From contig NZ_LXYE02000019.1 of assembly GCF_001659685.2 (NCBI RefSeq), positions 1 through 64,000 on the forward strand: DNA of 64,000 bases. The letters are read 5' to 3'. The first letter of the stretch is position 1; each line of letters begins with the position of its first letter. A program made the translations under genes and the position numbers. Shown one piece after another: positions 24,541 to 32,681 of the stretch. This DNA comes from Labilibacter marinus (GTDB lineage: Bacteria; Bacteroidota; Bacteroidia; Bacteroidales; Marinilabiliaceae). Under the pieces are notes generated by a model. It was not told the DNA's origin. It did not search any database and saw only the letters and a program-made list of their open reading frames with translations.

Positions 24541-26697
24541 ATGAAAAAATTAACCGTTTTATTCATTGCCTTTATTATGGGTTTTTCTGGAGCCCTTAAA
24601 GCTGATGAAGGGATGTGGCTTCTTCCTTTAATATCGAAGCTAAACATGAACAAAATGAACGACATGGGTCTAAAGCTTTCTGCGGAAGATATCTATAGCG
24701 TTAACAATTCAAGCTTAAAAGATGCCGTTGTAATTTTTGGCGGAGGCTGTACTGGCGAATTAATTTCAGACCAAGGTCTATTGCTAACTAACCACCATTG
24801 TGGATACGGAAATATTCAAGCATTAAGCTCTGTAGAGCACAATTACTTAAAAGATGGTTTCTGGGCAAAATCATTAAAAGAGGAATTACCAGCCGAAGGC
24901 TTATCCGTAACTTTCCTTAAAAGAATGGATGATGTAACACAAAAAGTACTGGAAGGAATTGATGCTGATACAGAAGCAGAAGAAAGAAAAAAGTTGATTG
25001 GCGAAAACATCACGGCCATTAAAGAAGAGGCTTCTAAAGATAACGATTACACGGTAAGCGTTAAAAGCTATTTCGAAGGCAACCAATACTTTTTAATTAT
25101 CTACGAAAAGTATAACGATGTTCGTTTTGTTGGAGCTCCTCCTTCGTCTATCGGAAAATTTGGATTTGATACAGATAACTGGATGTGGCCTCGTCATACA
25201 GGTGACTTTAGTATGTTTAGAGTGTATGCCGACAAAGATGGTAAACCTGCAGCTTATTCAGAGGACAACGTGCCTTTAAAGCCTAAACACCACTTACCAG
25301 TATCACTAAAAGGTGTTGAGCAAGAAGATTTTGCAATGACTATCGGATTCCCTGGAAGCACAAGCAGATATTTAACCTCATGGGGTATCGAAGAAAGAAT
25401 GAATGTTGTTAACAATGCTCGAATTATTCCACGTGGTCTTAAGCAAGATTTATGGAAAGAAGACATGTTAGCGAGCGAAAAAGTTAACATTCAATATGCT
25501 TCTAAATTTAGCCGTAGCTCAAACTACTGGAAAAACAGCATTGGAATGAACCGCGGTTTAGAAAAGCTAAAAGTTGTTGATAGTAAAAAAGAGATTGAAA
25601 AAGAATTCACAGCATGGGTTTCTGCCTCTCCAGAGAGAAAAGAAATGTATAGTGACGTACTATCTACACTAGAAAAAGCTTACGCAGATAGAGGTAAAGA
25701 TCTTAAAGCTCAAAGTTATTTAATTGAGTGTATGCTAAGAGGCACCGAAATTATTGCGCTTGGAACAAGAACTTTAAAACTTGAAAAAGCACTTGAAGAT
25801 GAGGAAAGCGATGAGAAGGTTAAAGAAGTTGCGGATGGGATTGCTGCTTCCTTAGATGCATTTTATAAAGATTACAGTGTTTCTACCGACCGCAAAGTAT
25901 TTTCGGCAATGCTTGAATTATACTATAAAGAAATTGCTAAAGAATACTATCCTTCATTCTATAATGATGTGGTAATTAAAAAATACAAAGGCGATTTTAA
26001 CAAATATGGCGAAGTCGTTTTCAACAAGTCGGTATTTACAGATCAAAAGAAACTAGAAGCGTTTTTAGCTGATCCGAGCTTAAAATTACTTCGTAAAGAC
26101 CCTGTATTTATTGCAGCCAAATCCACCATTAAGTTATACAAAGAGCTTTATGGTAAAGTAGCTGAAGCAAGAGCCTCGGAAGCAGAAAATAACCGTTTAT
26201 TCTTAAAAGGTTTAATGAAAATGAAATCCGATAAAGTATTTTATCCAGATGCTAACTTCACTATGCGTTTGAGTTATGGCAAAGTAGGTAACTACGAGCC
26301 AAAAGACGCTGTTATTTATAAACACTACACAACACTTGCCGGTGTAATGGAAAAGTACGAGCCAGGAAATTACGAATTTGAAGTTCCTGAGAGACTAATT
26401 GAACTATACGACACCAAAGATTACGGACAATATGCAGCTACGGACGGCTCATTACGTGTTTGTTTTACAACCGATAATGATATCACAGGTGGAAATTCAG
26501 GAAGTCCAGTGATCAATGCCAATGGCGAACTATTCGGCTTAGCATTTGATGGAAACTGGGAAGCCATGAGTGGTGACATTGCTTTTGAAACACAACTGCA
26601 AAAATGTATTAACGTTGATATTCGCTACGTACTGTTTATCATTGATAAATATGCAGGAGCAAGTAATTTAATTAATGAAATGACATTGGTTAAATAG
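24541..26697 (+). CDS. S46-family dipeptidyl peptidase (DPP7-like)
   Basis: This exported serine exopeptidase of 718 residues releases dipeptides in the periplasm for peptide-based nutrition. It has a signal peptide (1-21), the S46 catalytic histidine region LLTNHHCGYGN (85-86), the aspartate region FDTDNWMWPRHTGDF near 220, and the serine in TGGNSGSP (Ser 653). The residue 18 after the serine, which by my recollection of the Porphyromonas enzymes separates DPP7 (Gly) from acidic-specific DPP11 (Arg), is glycine (AFDGNWEAM, Gly 671). This points to hydrophobic-residue specificity. A strong terminator follows the gene. Confidence 0.92.
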   Translation: MKKLTVLFIAFIMGFSGALKADEGMWLLPLISKLNMNKMNDMGLKLSAEDIYSVNNSSLKDAVVIFGGGCTGELISDQGLLLTNHHCGYGNIQALSSVEHNYLKDGFWAKSLKEELPAEGLSVTFLKRMDDVTQKVLEGIDADTEAEERKKLIGENITAIKEEASKDNDYTVSVKSYFEGNQYFLIIYEKYNDVRFVGAPPSSIGKFGFDTDNWMWPRHTGDFSMFRVYADKDGKPAAYSEDNVPLKPKHHLPVSLKGVEQEDFAMTIGFPGSTSRYLTSWGIEERMNVVNNARIIPRGLKQDLWKEDMLASEKVNIQYASKFSRSSNYWKNSIGMNRGLEKLKVVDSKKEIEKEFTAWVSASPERKEMYSDVLSTLEKAYADRGKDLKAQSYLIECMLRGTEIIALGTRTLKLEKALEDEESDEKVKEVADGIAASLDAFYKDYSVSTDRKVFSAMLELYYKEIAKEYYPSFYNDVVIKKYKGDFNKYGEVVFNKSVFTDQKKLEAFLADPSLKLLRKDPVFIAAKSTIKLYKELYGKVAEARASEAENNRLFLKGLMKMKSDKVFYPDANFTMRLSYGKVGNYEPKDAVIYKHYTTLAGVMEKYEPGNYEFEVPERLIELYDTKDYGQYAATDGSLRVCFTTDNDITGGNSGSPVINANGELFGLAFDGNWEAMSGDIAFETQLQKCINVDIRYVLFIIDKYAGASNLINEMTLVK

Positions 26698-26718
26698 CCC
26701 CCAATAATATTAAAAATT

Positions 26719-26748
26719 AAAGGGGATGTTTAAAGCATCCCCTTTTTT
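26719..26748 (+). terminator. Intrinsic terminator after the S46 peptidase
   Basis: AAAGGGGATG (26719-26728) and CATCCCCTTT (26736-26745) are exact complements with a 7-nt loop. The right arm runs straight into a T stretch (26743-26748). It ends the S46 gene and separates it from marC. Confidence 0.9.
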
Positions 26749-26793
26749 ATTGCCTATATTCACACATAACAAAAACACTTAAATCAAGCACTT

Positions 26794-27393
26794 ATGAAGA
26801 TAGATTTACTACAAATTGTTTCTGCATTTATTGTATTATTTGCTGTAATAGATATTCTAGGCTCTATTCCACTTATTATTGATTTAAAGAAGAAAGGAAA
26901 TAAGATTAATGCACTTCAAGCTGCTTCCATTTCTTTGGGAATTCTTTTATTATTCTTCTTTTTGGGAGAACCATTACTGGGTTTATTTGGCGTCGACATT
27001 TCTTCCTTTGCCATCGCGGGTTCATTTGTTTTATTAGTAATGGCCTTTGAAATGATTTTCGGCATTCACATATTTAAGCACGATTCTCCAGCTGGCGCTA
27101 GCATTGTCCCCATCGCTTTTCCTTTAATTGCTGGTGCAGGATCATTTACAACCATACTTTCATTAAGAGCTGAATTTGACTCAATCAACATTATCATAGC
27201 ATTGGTGATAAATATTATTATTGTATTTCTTGTTTTGCGATCAACAGACAATGTAGAAAAGATTATTGGCGAAGGAGGAGTATATGTGTTGCAAAAATTC
27301 TTTGGAATTATACTATTAGCTATGGCTATTCGCTTATTCTTATCTAATTTTGCCAACTTATTAACTCAATTTTTACCAGCTTTAAAAGGCTAA
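26794..27393 (+). CDS. MarC-family integral membrane protein
   Basis: This 199-residue protein is mostly hydrophobic with six predicted helices. It carries the MarC/UPF0056 features: an early acidic-proline segment in helix 1 (AVIDILGSIPLI) and an SFVLLVMAFEMIFGI stretch in the third helix, then a symmetric second half beginning FPLIAGAGSFTTILSL. The function of MarC proteins is not settled; the old link to multiple antibiotic resistance was not upheld. Two nucleotides separate it from rnhA, so they are likely co-transcribed. Confidence 0.88.
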   Translation: MKIDLLQIVSAFIVLFAVIDILGSIPLIIDLKKKGNKINALQAASISLGILLLFFFLGEPLLGLFGVDISSFAIAGSFVLLVMAFEMIFGIHIFKHDSPAGASIVPIAFPLIAGAGSFTTILSLRAEFDSINIIIALVINIIIVFLVLRSTDNVEKIIGEGGVYVLQKFFGIILLAMAIRLFLSNFANLLTQFLPALKG

Positions 27394-27395
27394 TC

Positions 27396-28025
27396 ATGGC
27401 AAAGAAGAATAAATTTTATGTGGTTTGGAATGGACATGCGCCTGGCATTTATACTAGCTGGGCGGAATGTCAGAATAATATAAAAGGAGTAAGCAATGTT
27501 AGATACAAAGGCTTTGCTACCATACAAGAAGCTGAGGCAGCTTTTGAAGATAACCCTGATGAGCATTGGGGCAATAAAAAAAAGACCAGTAAAAGTTTTG
27601 AAGAAATAGATGATAATCCAGATATCATCAACAATAGTATATCGGTAGATGCAGCCTGCAGTGGAAACCCTGGAGTGATGGAATACCAAGGAGTTTATAC
27701 CGTATCGGGCACGCAAATATTCATTAAAAAATTCCCTTTAGGAACCAACAACATTGGCGAATTTTTAGCTATAGTACATGGTTTAGCGTATCAAAAACAA
27801 CACAAACTAAACATTCCTATTTACACCGATTCAAAAATTGCCATGGGATGGGTAAAAGCCAAAAAATGCAGATCAAAACTTCCTTTAACTGCTCAAACAC
27901 AAAGCTTATTTGAAGTGATAAAAAGAGCGGAAGAGTGGCTTAAAAATAACACCTATACGCAAACCATTTTAAAATGGGATACCAAAACCTGGGGTGAGAT
28001 ACCAGCTGATTTTGGCAGAAAATAA
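27396..28025 (+). CDS. rnhA: Ribonuclease H1 with N-terminal hybrid-binding domain
   Basis: This 209-residue protein begins with the caulimovirus-viroplasmin / RNase H1 hybrid-binding domain (KFYVVWNGHAPGIYTSWAEC to about residue 50). An acidic linker leads into an RNase H domain with catalytic acidic residues in SVDAACSGNPG, GEFLAIVHGL and YTDSKIAMGWV, and a late DFGRK aspartate at the C-terminus. It cleaves RNA in RNA-DNA hybrids. The genome thus holds both an RNase H1 here and RNase HII 3 kb upstream. Its stop lies 4 nt from the stop of the convergent TPR kinase gene, with no clear terminator between them. Confidence 0.92.
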   Translation: MAKKNKFYVVWNGHAPGIYTSWAECQNNIKGVSNVRYKGFATIQEAEAAFEDNPDEHWGNKKKTSKSFEEIDDNPDIINNSISVDAACSGNPGVMEYQGVYTVSGTQIFIKKFPLGTNNIGEFLAIVHGLAYQKQHKLNIPIYTDSKIAMGWVKAKKCRSKLPLTAQTQSLFEVIKRAEEWLKNNTYTQTILKWDTKTWGEIPADFGRK

Positions 28026-28029
28026 AGAC

Positions 28030-29925
28030 TTACTTTAATTCACGCAGAGGTATGGTAAACTCTACTCTTGTGCCATTTGTACCGTATTTAGATCTGTCTT
28101 CAACTAACAAATCAACACGATTGGCTAAATGATTTTTATTAATCAGCTTCAGTCGTTCCTTGGTGATTTTTAAAGCCAGAGACTTATGTTTTTTCGTAGT
28201 TGGACTATTACTTCCTTTACGAGTTGATAAAATACCTATTCCATTATCCTCAATCTGATAAGATAGATTTTTTCCTTTTTTCTCAAAACGAACCAATATA
28301 TGTCCATCTTCACGCTTACAAAGCTCTCCATGCTCAAATGAATTCTCGATAAAAGGTTGAGCCAACATTGGTGGAATTTTCACTTTCGACTTTTCTAACT
28401 TTTCATCGATTACGATCTGATATTTTACCTTATCCCCAAATCGTTTATTTTGCAAATCAATGTAAAAATCAAGAATCTCTCGTTCTTGCTCCAAGCTTAT
28501 AAACTCCTCTTGCGAATAATGTAAAACCATCCTCATCAAACTCGCAAAATCAGCAAGAAAGTCCACTGCATCCATCGTTTTATTTTCTAAAACATAACAC
28601 TGTATAGCAGACAAAGAGTTAAAGATAAAGTGCGGATTCATTTGCGTTCTAAGCACCTTTTGCTCCAAACTTAAGAGTCTCTGCTTCTCCTTCATGCCTT
28701 TATCTCTACTATAAAAATAGACTACTACCCCACCAAAAATTACAAAGAAAGCAATAGATAAAAACACAATGGTATACAACCTATTTTTAGCTCTTAACTC
28801 TGTCACCTGCCCTTGTGAACGTTGCAAAATATATTTATTCTCCAACTCTAATATCTTATCAAACTGCTCCATGCTATAAATGCTATCCACAATTTGATGA
28901 TATTGTTCAAATACCCTCAAAGCATTTTCGGTATCCCCCATACCTTTATAGGTTTCGTACAAGCTATATAAATTCTCCCCTTGTGTACCCAGAAGGCCAA
29001 CTTCCTTATTAACCTCCTCACATTTCTTATACATTTCAATAGCAGCCTGATAATTTCCCTTTTCCGCAAACAAATCACCTAAACCCGTATAAGCACTTAT
29101 TAACCCTGATTTTTTATTTATGCGACTAAAAATATCAATGGAATTATTAAAATACTTCTCTGCGTCATCAAATTTCTGCACCCTAGTGTAATAACAGGCC
29201 ATATTGTTATATACCGATGCAATTCTGTTTGAGTCATTTAATTGTTGATAAAACTCTAATGCCTCCTGATAATACTTAAACCCTTCCTTTAGCTCATCCT
29301 GAGCAACGTATGTTACCCCCAAATTCAAAGCCATATCCGCAATAGAACGATGCTCACCTAGCTTCTTATATAAAGCTAATGCCTTTTTATAATAAGAACT
29401 TTGTAACTCAAACTTATCCCATTTACCCACAATTAAACCCATGTTCTGTAAAGTTTGAGCCATACCTACACTATCATTTAGTTGCATTTCTAAATCGTAG
29501 CTTTTCTCATAATACATCAAAGATGTTTTATAATCTGCTTTATACAGGTTTATTAAGCCAATATTACTATAGGTAGCAGCCAAACGAGCTGTATCATCTG
29601 TAAACTTTAGAAACTTCTCGGCATCTTGATATCTTTCCAAAGCCAAATCGTATTGTTCTTTATAATAATGGGCCTCTCCACATACAAAATAAGCCAAGCC
29701 TTTATATCCAAACTGCTTATCATCTACCATCTCTAACATTTCATGGCCAATACTGTCTGCTACATAAGGATTACTAACAACAACTTCAAGCGCTTTGTTA
29801 TACATAGCATCAAGCTTCTCATCTCCTTCTAAATTTGAAAAAGAAAATTCATCTGAACTTAGCGAAAAACTTGCGGTAAAAAATGAGGTAAGAAAAAGTG
29901 CTAGTAAAATACAGCGAATATACAT
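28030..29925 (-). CDS. TPR-containing LytS-type sensor histidine kinase
   Basis: This 631-residue protein has an N-terminal signal peptide, then seven or so tetratricopeptide repeats (about residues 60-350, with repeated A-Y-N-G and Y-Y-K-A-L patterns), one membrane helix (near 385-405) and a short coiled coil. The His_kinase domain has the characteristic H-box QMNPHFIFNSLSAIQ, and the HATPase domain has ENSFEHG and DNGIG. Such proteins usually signal to LytTR response regulators, but none is adjacent. The TPR region is predicted to be periplasmic. What it senses is unknown. Confidence 0.88.
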   Translation of the reverse strand: MYIRCILLALFLTSFFTASFSLSSDEFSFSNLEGDEKLDAMYNKALEVVVSNPYVADSIGHEMLEMVDDKQFGYKGLAYFVCGEAHYYKEQYDLALERYQDAEKFLKFTDDTARLAATYSNIGLINLYKADYKTSLMYYEKSYDLEMQLNDSVGMAQTLQNMGLIVGKWDKFELQSSYYKKALALYKKLGEHRSIADMALNLGVTYVAQDELKEGFKYYQEALEFYQQLNDSNRIASVYNNMACYYTRVQKFDDAEKYFNNSIDIFSRINKKSGLISAYTGLGDLFAEKGNYQAAIEMYKKCEEVNKEVGLLGTQGENLYSLYETYKGMGDTENALRVFEQYHQIVDSIYSMEQFDKILELENKYILQRSQGQVTELRAKNRLYTIVFLSIAFFVIFGGVVVYFYSRDKGMKEKQRLLSLEQKVLRTQMNPHFIFNSLSAIQCYVLENKTMDAVDFLADFASLMRMVLHYSQEEFISLEQEREILDFYIDLQNKRFGDKVKYQIVIDEKLEKSKVKIPPMLAQPFIENSFEHGELCKREDGHILVRFEKKGKNLSYQIEDNGIGILSTRKGSNSPTTKKHKSLALKITKERLKLINKNHLANRVDLLVEDRSKYGTNGTRVEFTIPLRELK

Positions 29926-29971
29926 GTGCCAAATATTTTGTTATGGTTTAAAAATAGGTGTAATAAAGCAC

Positions 29972-30004
29972 AAAAAAAAGTCGCCCAATTTCTTGAACGA
30001 CTTT
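29972..30004 (-). terminator. Terminator of the Cys/Lys-rich peptide gene
   Basis: On the minus strand AAAGTCG (plus 29998-30004) pairs exactly with CGACTTT (plus 29977-29983) and is followed by a run of eight T residues (plus-strand A run 29972-29979). It lies 21 nt after the stop of the small peptide gene and before the TPR kinase start. Confidence 0.88.
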
Positions 30005-30025
30005 GTGAACACATCTTGTGAATTC

Positions 30026-30241
30026 TTATTTTTTCTTGCTACACTCTTTTTTCTCCTTGCTACATTCTTTCTTATCCTTGCTACACTCTTTTTTCTTATC
30101 GCAAGATTCTTTCTTCTTATCGCAACATTTTTCTTTTTTCTCAGTTTTTTGAGGCTCTTGAACTCCGTCCATTGCCATTACAGGAGAAGCAATAGCTAAC
30201 ATAAACATAAATAAAAACGAAACTGCAATTGTCTTTTTCAT
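30026..30241 (-). CDS. Small secreted Cys/Lys-repeat peptide
   Basis: This 71-residue protein has a clear signal peptide (cleavage likely after residue 23, PVMA-MDG) and a mature part made almost only of Lys, Glu, Ser, Asp and Cys. Cysteines lie at 39, 40, 47, 53, 60 and 67, so the tail is a near-heptad repeat of the CSKxKKE type. The gene is real: it has a good ATG, a signal sequence and its own terminator. I do not recognise a characterised family. A periplasmic metal-binding or thiol-buffering role is inference from six cysteines in a charged, probably disordered chain. It is divergent from the Cys-sensor kinase gene, 195 nt away. Confidence 0.8.
   Translation of the reverse strand: MKKTIAVSFLFMFMLAIASPVMAMDGVQEPQKTEKKEKCCDKKKESCDKKKECSKDKKECSKEKKECSKKK
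30029..30124 (-). repeat. 21-bp tandem repeat within the Cys/Lys-rich peptide gene
   Basis: The 3' end of the peptide gene is built from degenerate 18-21-bp units; on the plus strand a typical unit is ttgctacactcttttttctcc. Each unit encodes one Cys-Ser/Asp-Lys block. The units stay in frame, so copy-number change would lengthen or shorten the peptide without a frameshift. Confidence 0.7.
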
Positions 30242-30380
30242 ATTGATCTTTTTAAAAATTAAATAATTAAGTATTTATTGTCATTACAAATATTCACTGA
30301 ATCATTTGCAATATATGTTATTCTGTTGTTAATACGTGTTAACAACATGTTAAAGTACTGCCGTAATGAGTTTTAATTCC

Positions 30381-30388
30381 TAATTTTG
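30381..30388 (+). promoter_or_regulatory. Candidate -7 element for the two-component operon
   Basis: TAATTTTG (30381-30388) matches the Bacteroidota -7 consensus exactly and lies 48 nt before the kinase start at 30437. No good -33 TTTG is found 19-20 nt upstream, so the promoter may need an activator or the match may be chance. Confidence 0.35.
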
Positions 30389-30436
30389 TTGATGCATTAC
30401 CTTACTCCCTTATTAAATTAGAATCATTCATAATTT

Positions 30437-31690
30437 ATGAATATTAAAATTGACAAACAGTCTTTACTCGCAGGAATAACATTTGCCATGTTACTTTGTT
30501 TAATTGGTATTCAGCTTATGTTTCTGGTTAAAGCTGCAAAACTAGAACAAAAGCACTTTAACCACAGGGTTGTACTTGCTTTACGCGAGGCTAGAAATGA
30601 AATTGCGCGCGAAGCGAATGCTTGCGACAATATGCACAACTATGTCTGCGGAAACCAATGTCCGACAGAAATCCAATACATCAATTTTCACAGGGCTGAC
30701 AGTATCATTAGCTCCAACTTAGCCATTCATAAAATAGAATTAGATTATACTTTTGAATTTATTAACGAAGTTCAAGTAGGCAAAAGACAATTGTGTGTAA
30801 CTTGCTACGAACAGTCTTTAAACGGCCTCCTTGAACAAAATGGCATCAAACTTCAAATTGAATTCCCTGACGACAAACAATTTTTATTTGCTCAAGCAGG
30901 CATGCTTTTTTACATCTCAATTGGAGCTATCATTTTTGTAATGATTTCATTCTTTTTTACATCTCGCCTATTCCAACAAAAGAAACTGATTTTAAGCAAC
31001 ACCAAAGGCTTTATCGATAACATGGTTCATGAATTTCAAACACCCATAGCAAATATAAAATTAGCATCTAACCTGATAAAGAAAAACATATCACAAGATT
31101 CAAACAAAGAAAAAATTATTAAATATACACAGCTAATCAATAGCGAAAACCAAAAAAATGAAGATCATGTTAAGGATATTTTGAGTGTTGCCGCAATGAG
31201 TTTAGAAAATTCACAAGCAAGTTTAGTTAACATTCATCAACTAATTGAACAATGTAACAATGCCTACAAGCATTCCTTAATACAACTGAATGGCACTTTA
31301 GAGCTAAAACTTGAAGCAAAATATTTCTGCATAATGGGAGAAAAAGAATATCTTCATCATGCTATTTGCAACATTATTGATAATGCTTTTAAATATACGA
31401 CGGCCGAGCCTCGAATTCTAATAAAAACATACAACGTAAAAAACAAGTTGATAGTAGATATTACCGATAATGGCATCGGTATACCAAAAAAAGAGTTCCA
31501 AAGTATATTCGAAAAATATTACAGAATAAACAATGGTAATATTCATGATAAAAAGGGATTTGGACTTGGACTTAACTTTGTTAAAAACGTAGTAGAAAGA
31601 CATAAAGGAAACATTAAAATAAAAAGTCATTTAGACCAAGGAAGTACATTTAGCTTATCTTTTAAAGCCGACAAAAACTATGAGTGCTAA
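30437..31690 (+). CDS. Sensor histidine kinase with Cys-rich periplasmic domain
   Basis: This 417-residue membrane kinase has two helices (about 12-32 and 156-176) bounding a periplasmic domain. That domain holds C63xxxHxxxC71xxxC75 (CDNMHNYVCGNQC) and C120xxC123 (CVTC), a set that could bind a metal or form disulfides. The cytoplasmic part has the HisKA motif VHEFQTPIANI (His 198), then NIIDNAFKYT, DNGIGIP and GFGLGLNFVKN of the HATPase domain. Its 3' end overlaps the response regulator gene by 11 nt, so the two are translationally coupled. General layout resembles RprX-type kinases of Bacteroides, but the cysteine pattern is what sets it apart. Confidence 0.9.
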   Translation: MNIKIDKQSLLAGITFAMLLCLIGIQLMFLVKAAKLEQKHFNHRVVLALREARNEIAREANACDNMHNYVCGNQCPTEIQYINFHRADSIISSNLAIHKIELDYTFEFINEVQVGKRQLCVTCYEQSLNGLLEQNGIKLQIEFPDDKQFLFAQAGMLFYISIGAIIFVMISFFFTSRLFQQKKLILSNTKGFIDNMVHEFQTPIANIKLASNLIKKNISQDSNKEKIIKYTQLINSENQKNEDHVKDILSVAAMSLENSQASLVNIHQLIEQCNNAYKHSLIQLNGTLELKLEAKYFCIMGEKEYLHHAICNIIDNAFKYTTAEPRILIKTYNVKNKLIVDITDNGIGIPKKEFQSIFEKYYRINNGNIHDKKGFGLGLNFVKNVVERHKGNIKIKSHLDQGSTFSLSFKADKNYEC

Positions 31691-32366
31691 AACAAAAATA
31701 TTACTAGTTGAGGACGATACCGCCATGGGATTTCTACTTGTAGATTTTCTTGAATCTAACGACTTTGATGTTAAACTTTATAAAGATGGGCTTCAAGGTA
31801 TTAATGCATTTGAACAAAACAGCTACGACTTTTGCATACTCGATGTAATGTTACCTGGCATGGATGGCTTCTCCATTGCCGAACGCATTCGTAAAAAAAA
31901 CAAAACAGTACCCATTGTATTTTTAACAGCCAAAACGCTGAAAGAAGATAAATTAGCAGGCTTTAACATTGGAGTAGATGACTATATTGTTAAACCTTTT
32001 GACGAGGATGAATTATTATGCCGAATTAAAGCCATATTAAATCGCTGCAAGAATGATATGCTTGCCGATCCAGTTATTTCTATAGGACAATATAATTACG
32101 ATACTCAAAATTTACTATTAAAAATTGGGGATGAAGAAAAGCGTTTAACTCAAAAAGAAAACGAGGTATTAAAAATGCTAGCATGCAGTAAAAATACGCT
32201 TGTTAAACGAGACGATATCCTATTTAAACTTTGGGGCGATAATGATTATTTTAATAGCAGAAGTCTTGATGTTTTTATCGCAAAACTTCGCAAATACTTA
32301 AAGCTCGACACAAAAATCGCCATTGAAAATGTACCTTCTGTTGGCTATGTTCTAAAGGACATTTAA
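31680..32366 (+). CDS. OmpR-family response regulator
   Basis: This 228-residue regulator has a receiver domain with the phosphorylation site in CILDVMLPGMDGF (Asp near 54), the acidic pair EDD near residue 11, the conserved Thr-Ala in FLTAKT, and the lysine in VDDYIVKPFDE. The C-terminal winged-helix DNA-binding domain (about 130-228) ends with RSLDVFIAKLRKYL and VPSVGYVL. It overlaps the kinase gene and is surely its partner. The natural first target to test is the divergent Cys/Lys-rich peptide gene. Confidence 0.93.
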   Translation: MSAKTKILLVEDDTAMGFLLVDFLESNDFDVKLYKDGLQGINAFEQNSYDFCILDVMLPGMDGFSIAERIRKKNKTVPIVFLTAKTLKEDKLAGFNIGVDDYIVKPFDEDELLCRIKAILNRCKNDMLADPVISIGQYNYDTQNLLLKIGDEEKRLTQKENEVLKMLACSKNTLVKRDDILFKLWGDNDYFNSRSLDVFIAKLRKYLKLDTKIAIENVPSVGYVLKDI

Positions 32367-32681
32367 AAACTCCAATGTAACCTTTTAACTCCATAGCTAA
32401 GGCATATAAAACCCTCCATCACCCGCAAACGGTTAGCTAAAACAGCTAAAGACATGCTTTTTTATCCATTAGTTTTTAAAAGCATTCCATATTCTGGACA
32501 AATGCACTACCTCCTGTATATCTGATCAATACAAGAACTTATAATGCACAACAGCTTGACACACCCCTAAAATGAACACTCTATTTTAGGCTAAGGTGTA
32601 CTTAATTAAATACTCTCAAAATTACATAGCCTATTTTTTAAGTACATTGCATTAAATATCAACAGTTTAAATTCCGATGAA
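32367..32681. other. Intergenic region with an inverted repeat
   Basis: No gene is visible in these 315 nt. The clearest structure is CCTAAAAT (32566-32573) with ATTTTAGG (32583-32590), flanked by a second complementary pair ACACC/GGTGT (32561-32565 and 32595-32599). No T tract follows, so it is not a clean terminator and might be an operator for the downstream envelope gene. A weaker hairpin (ATGCTTTT/AAAAGCAT, 32454-32461 and 32478-32485) could end the response regulator transcript. Confidence 0.4.

Noticed and set aside
29795-30199. Plus-strand open frame ending in Phe/Leu-rich repeats
   Set aside because: It is the complement of the TPR kinase 5' end and of the Cys/Lys-rich peptide gene; the Phe/Leu runs are the antisense of the Lys/Glu repeats.
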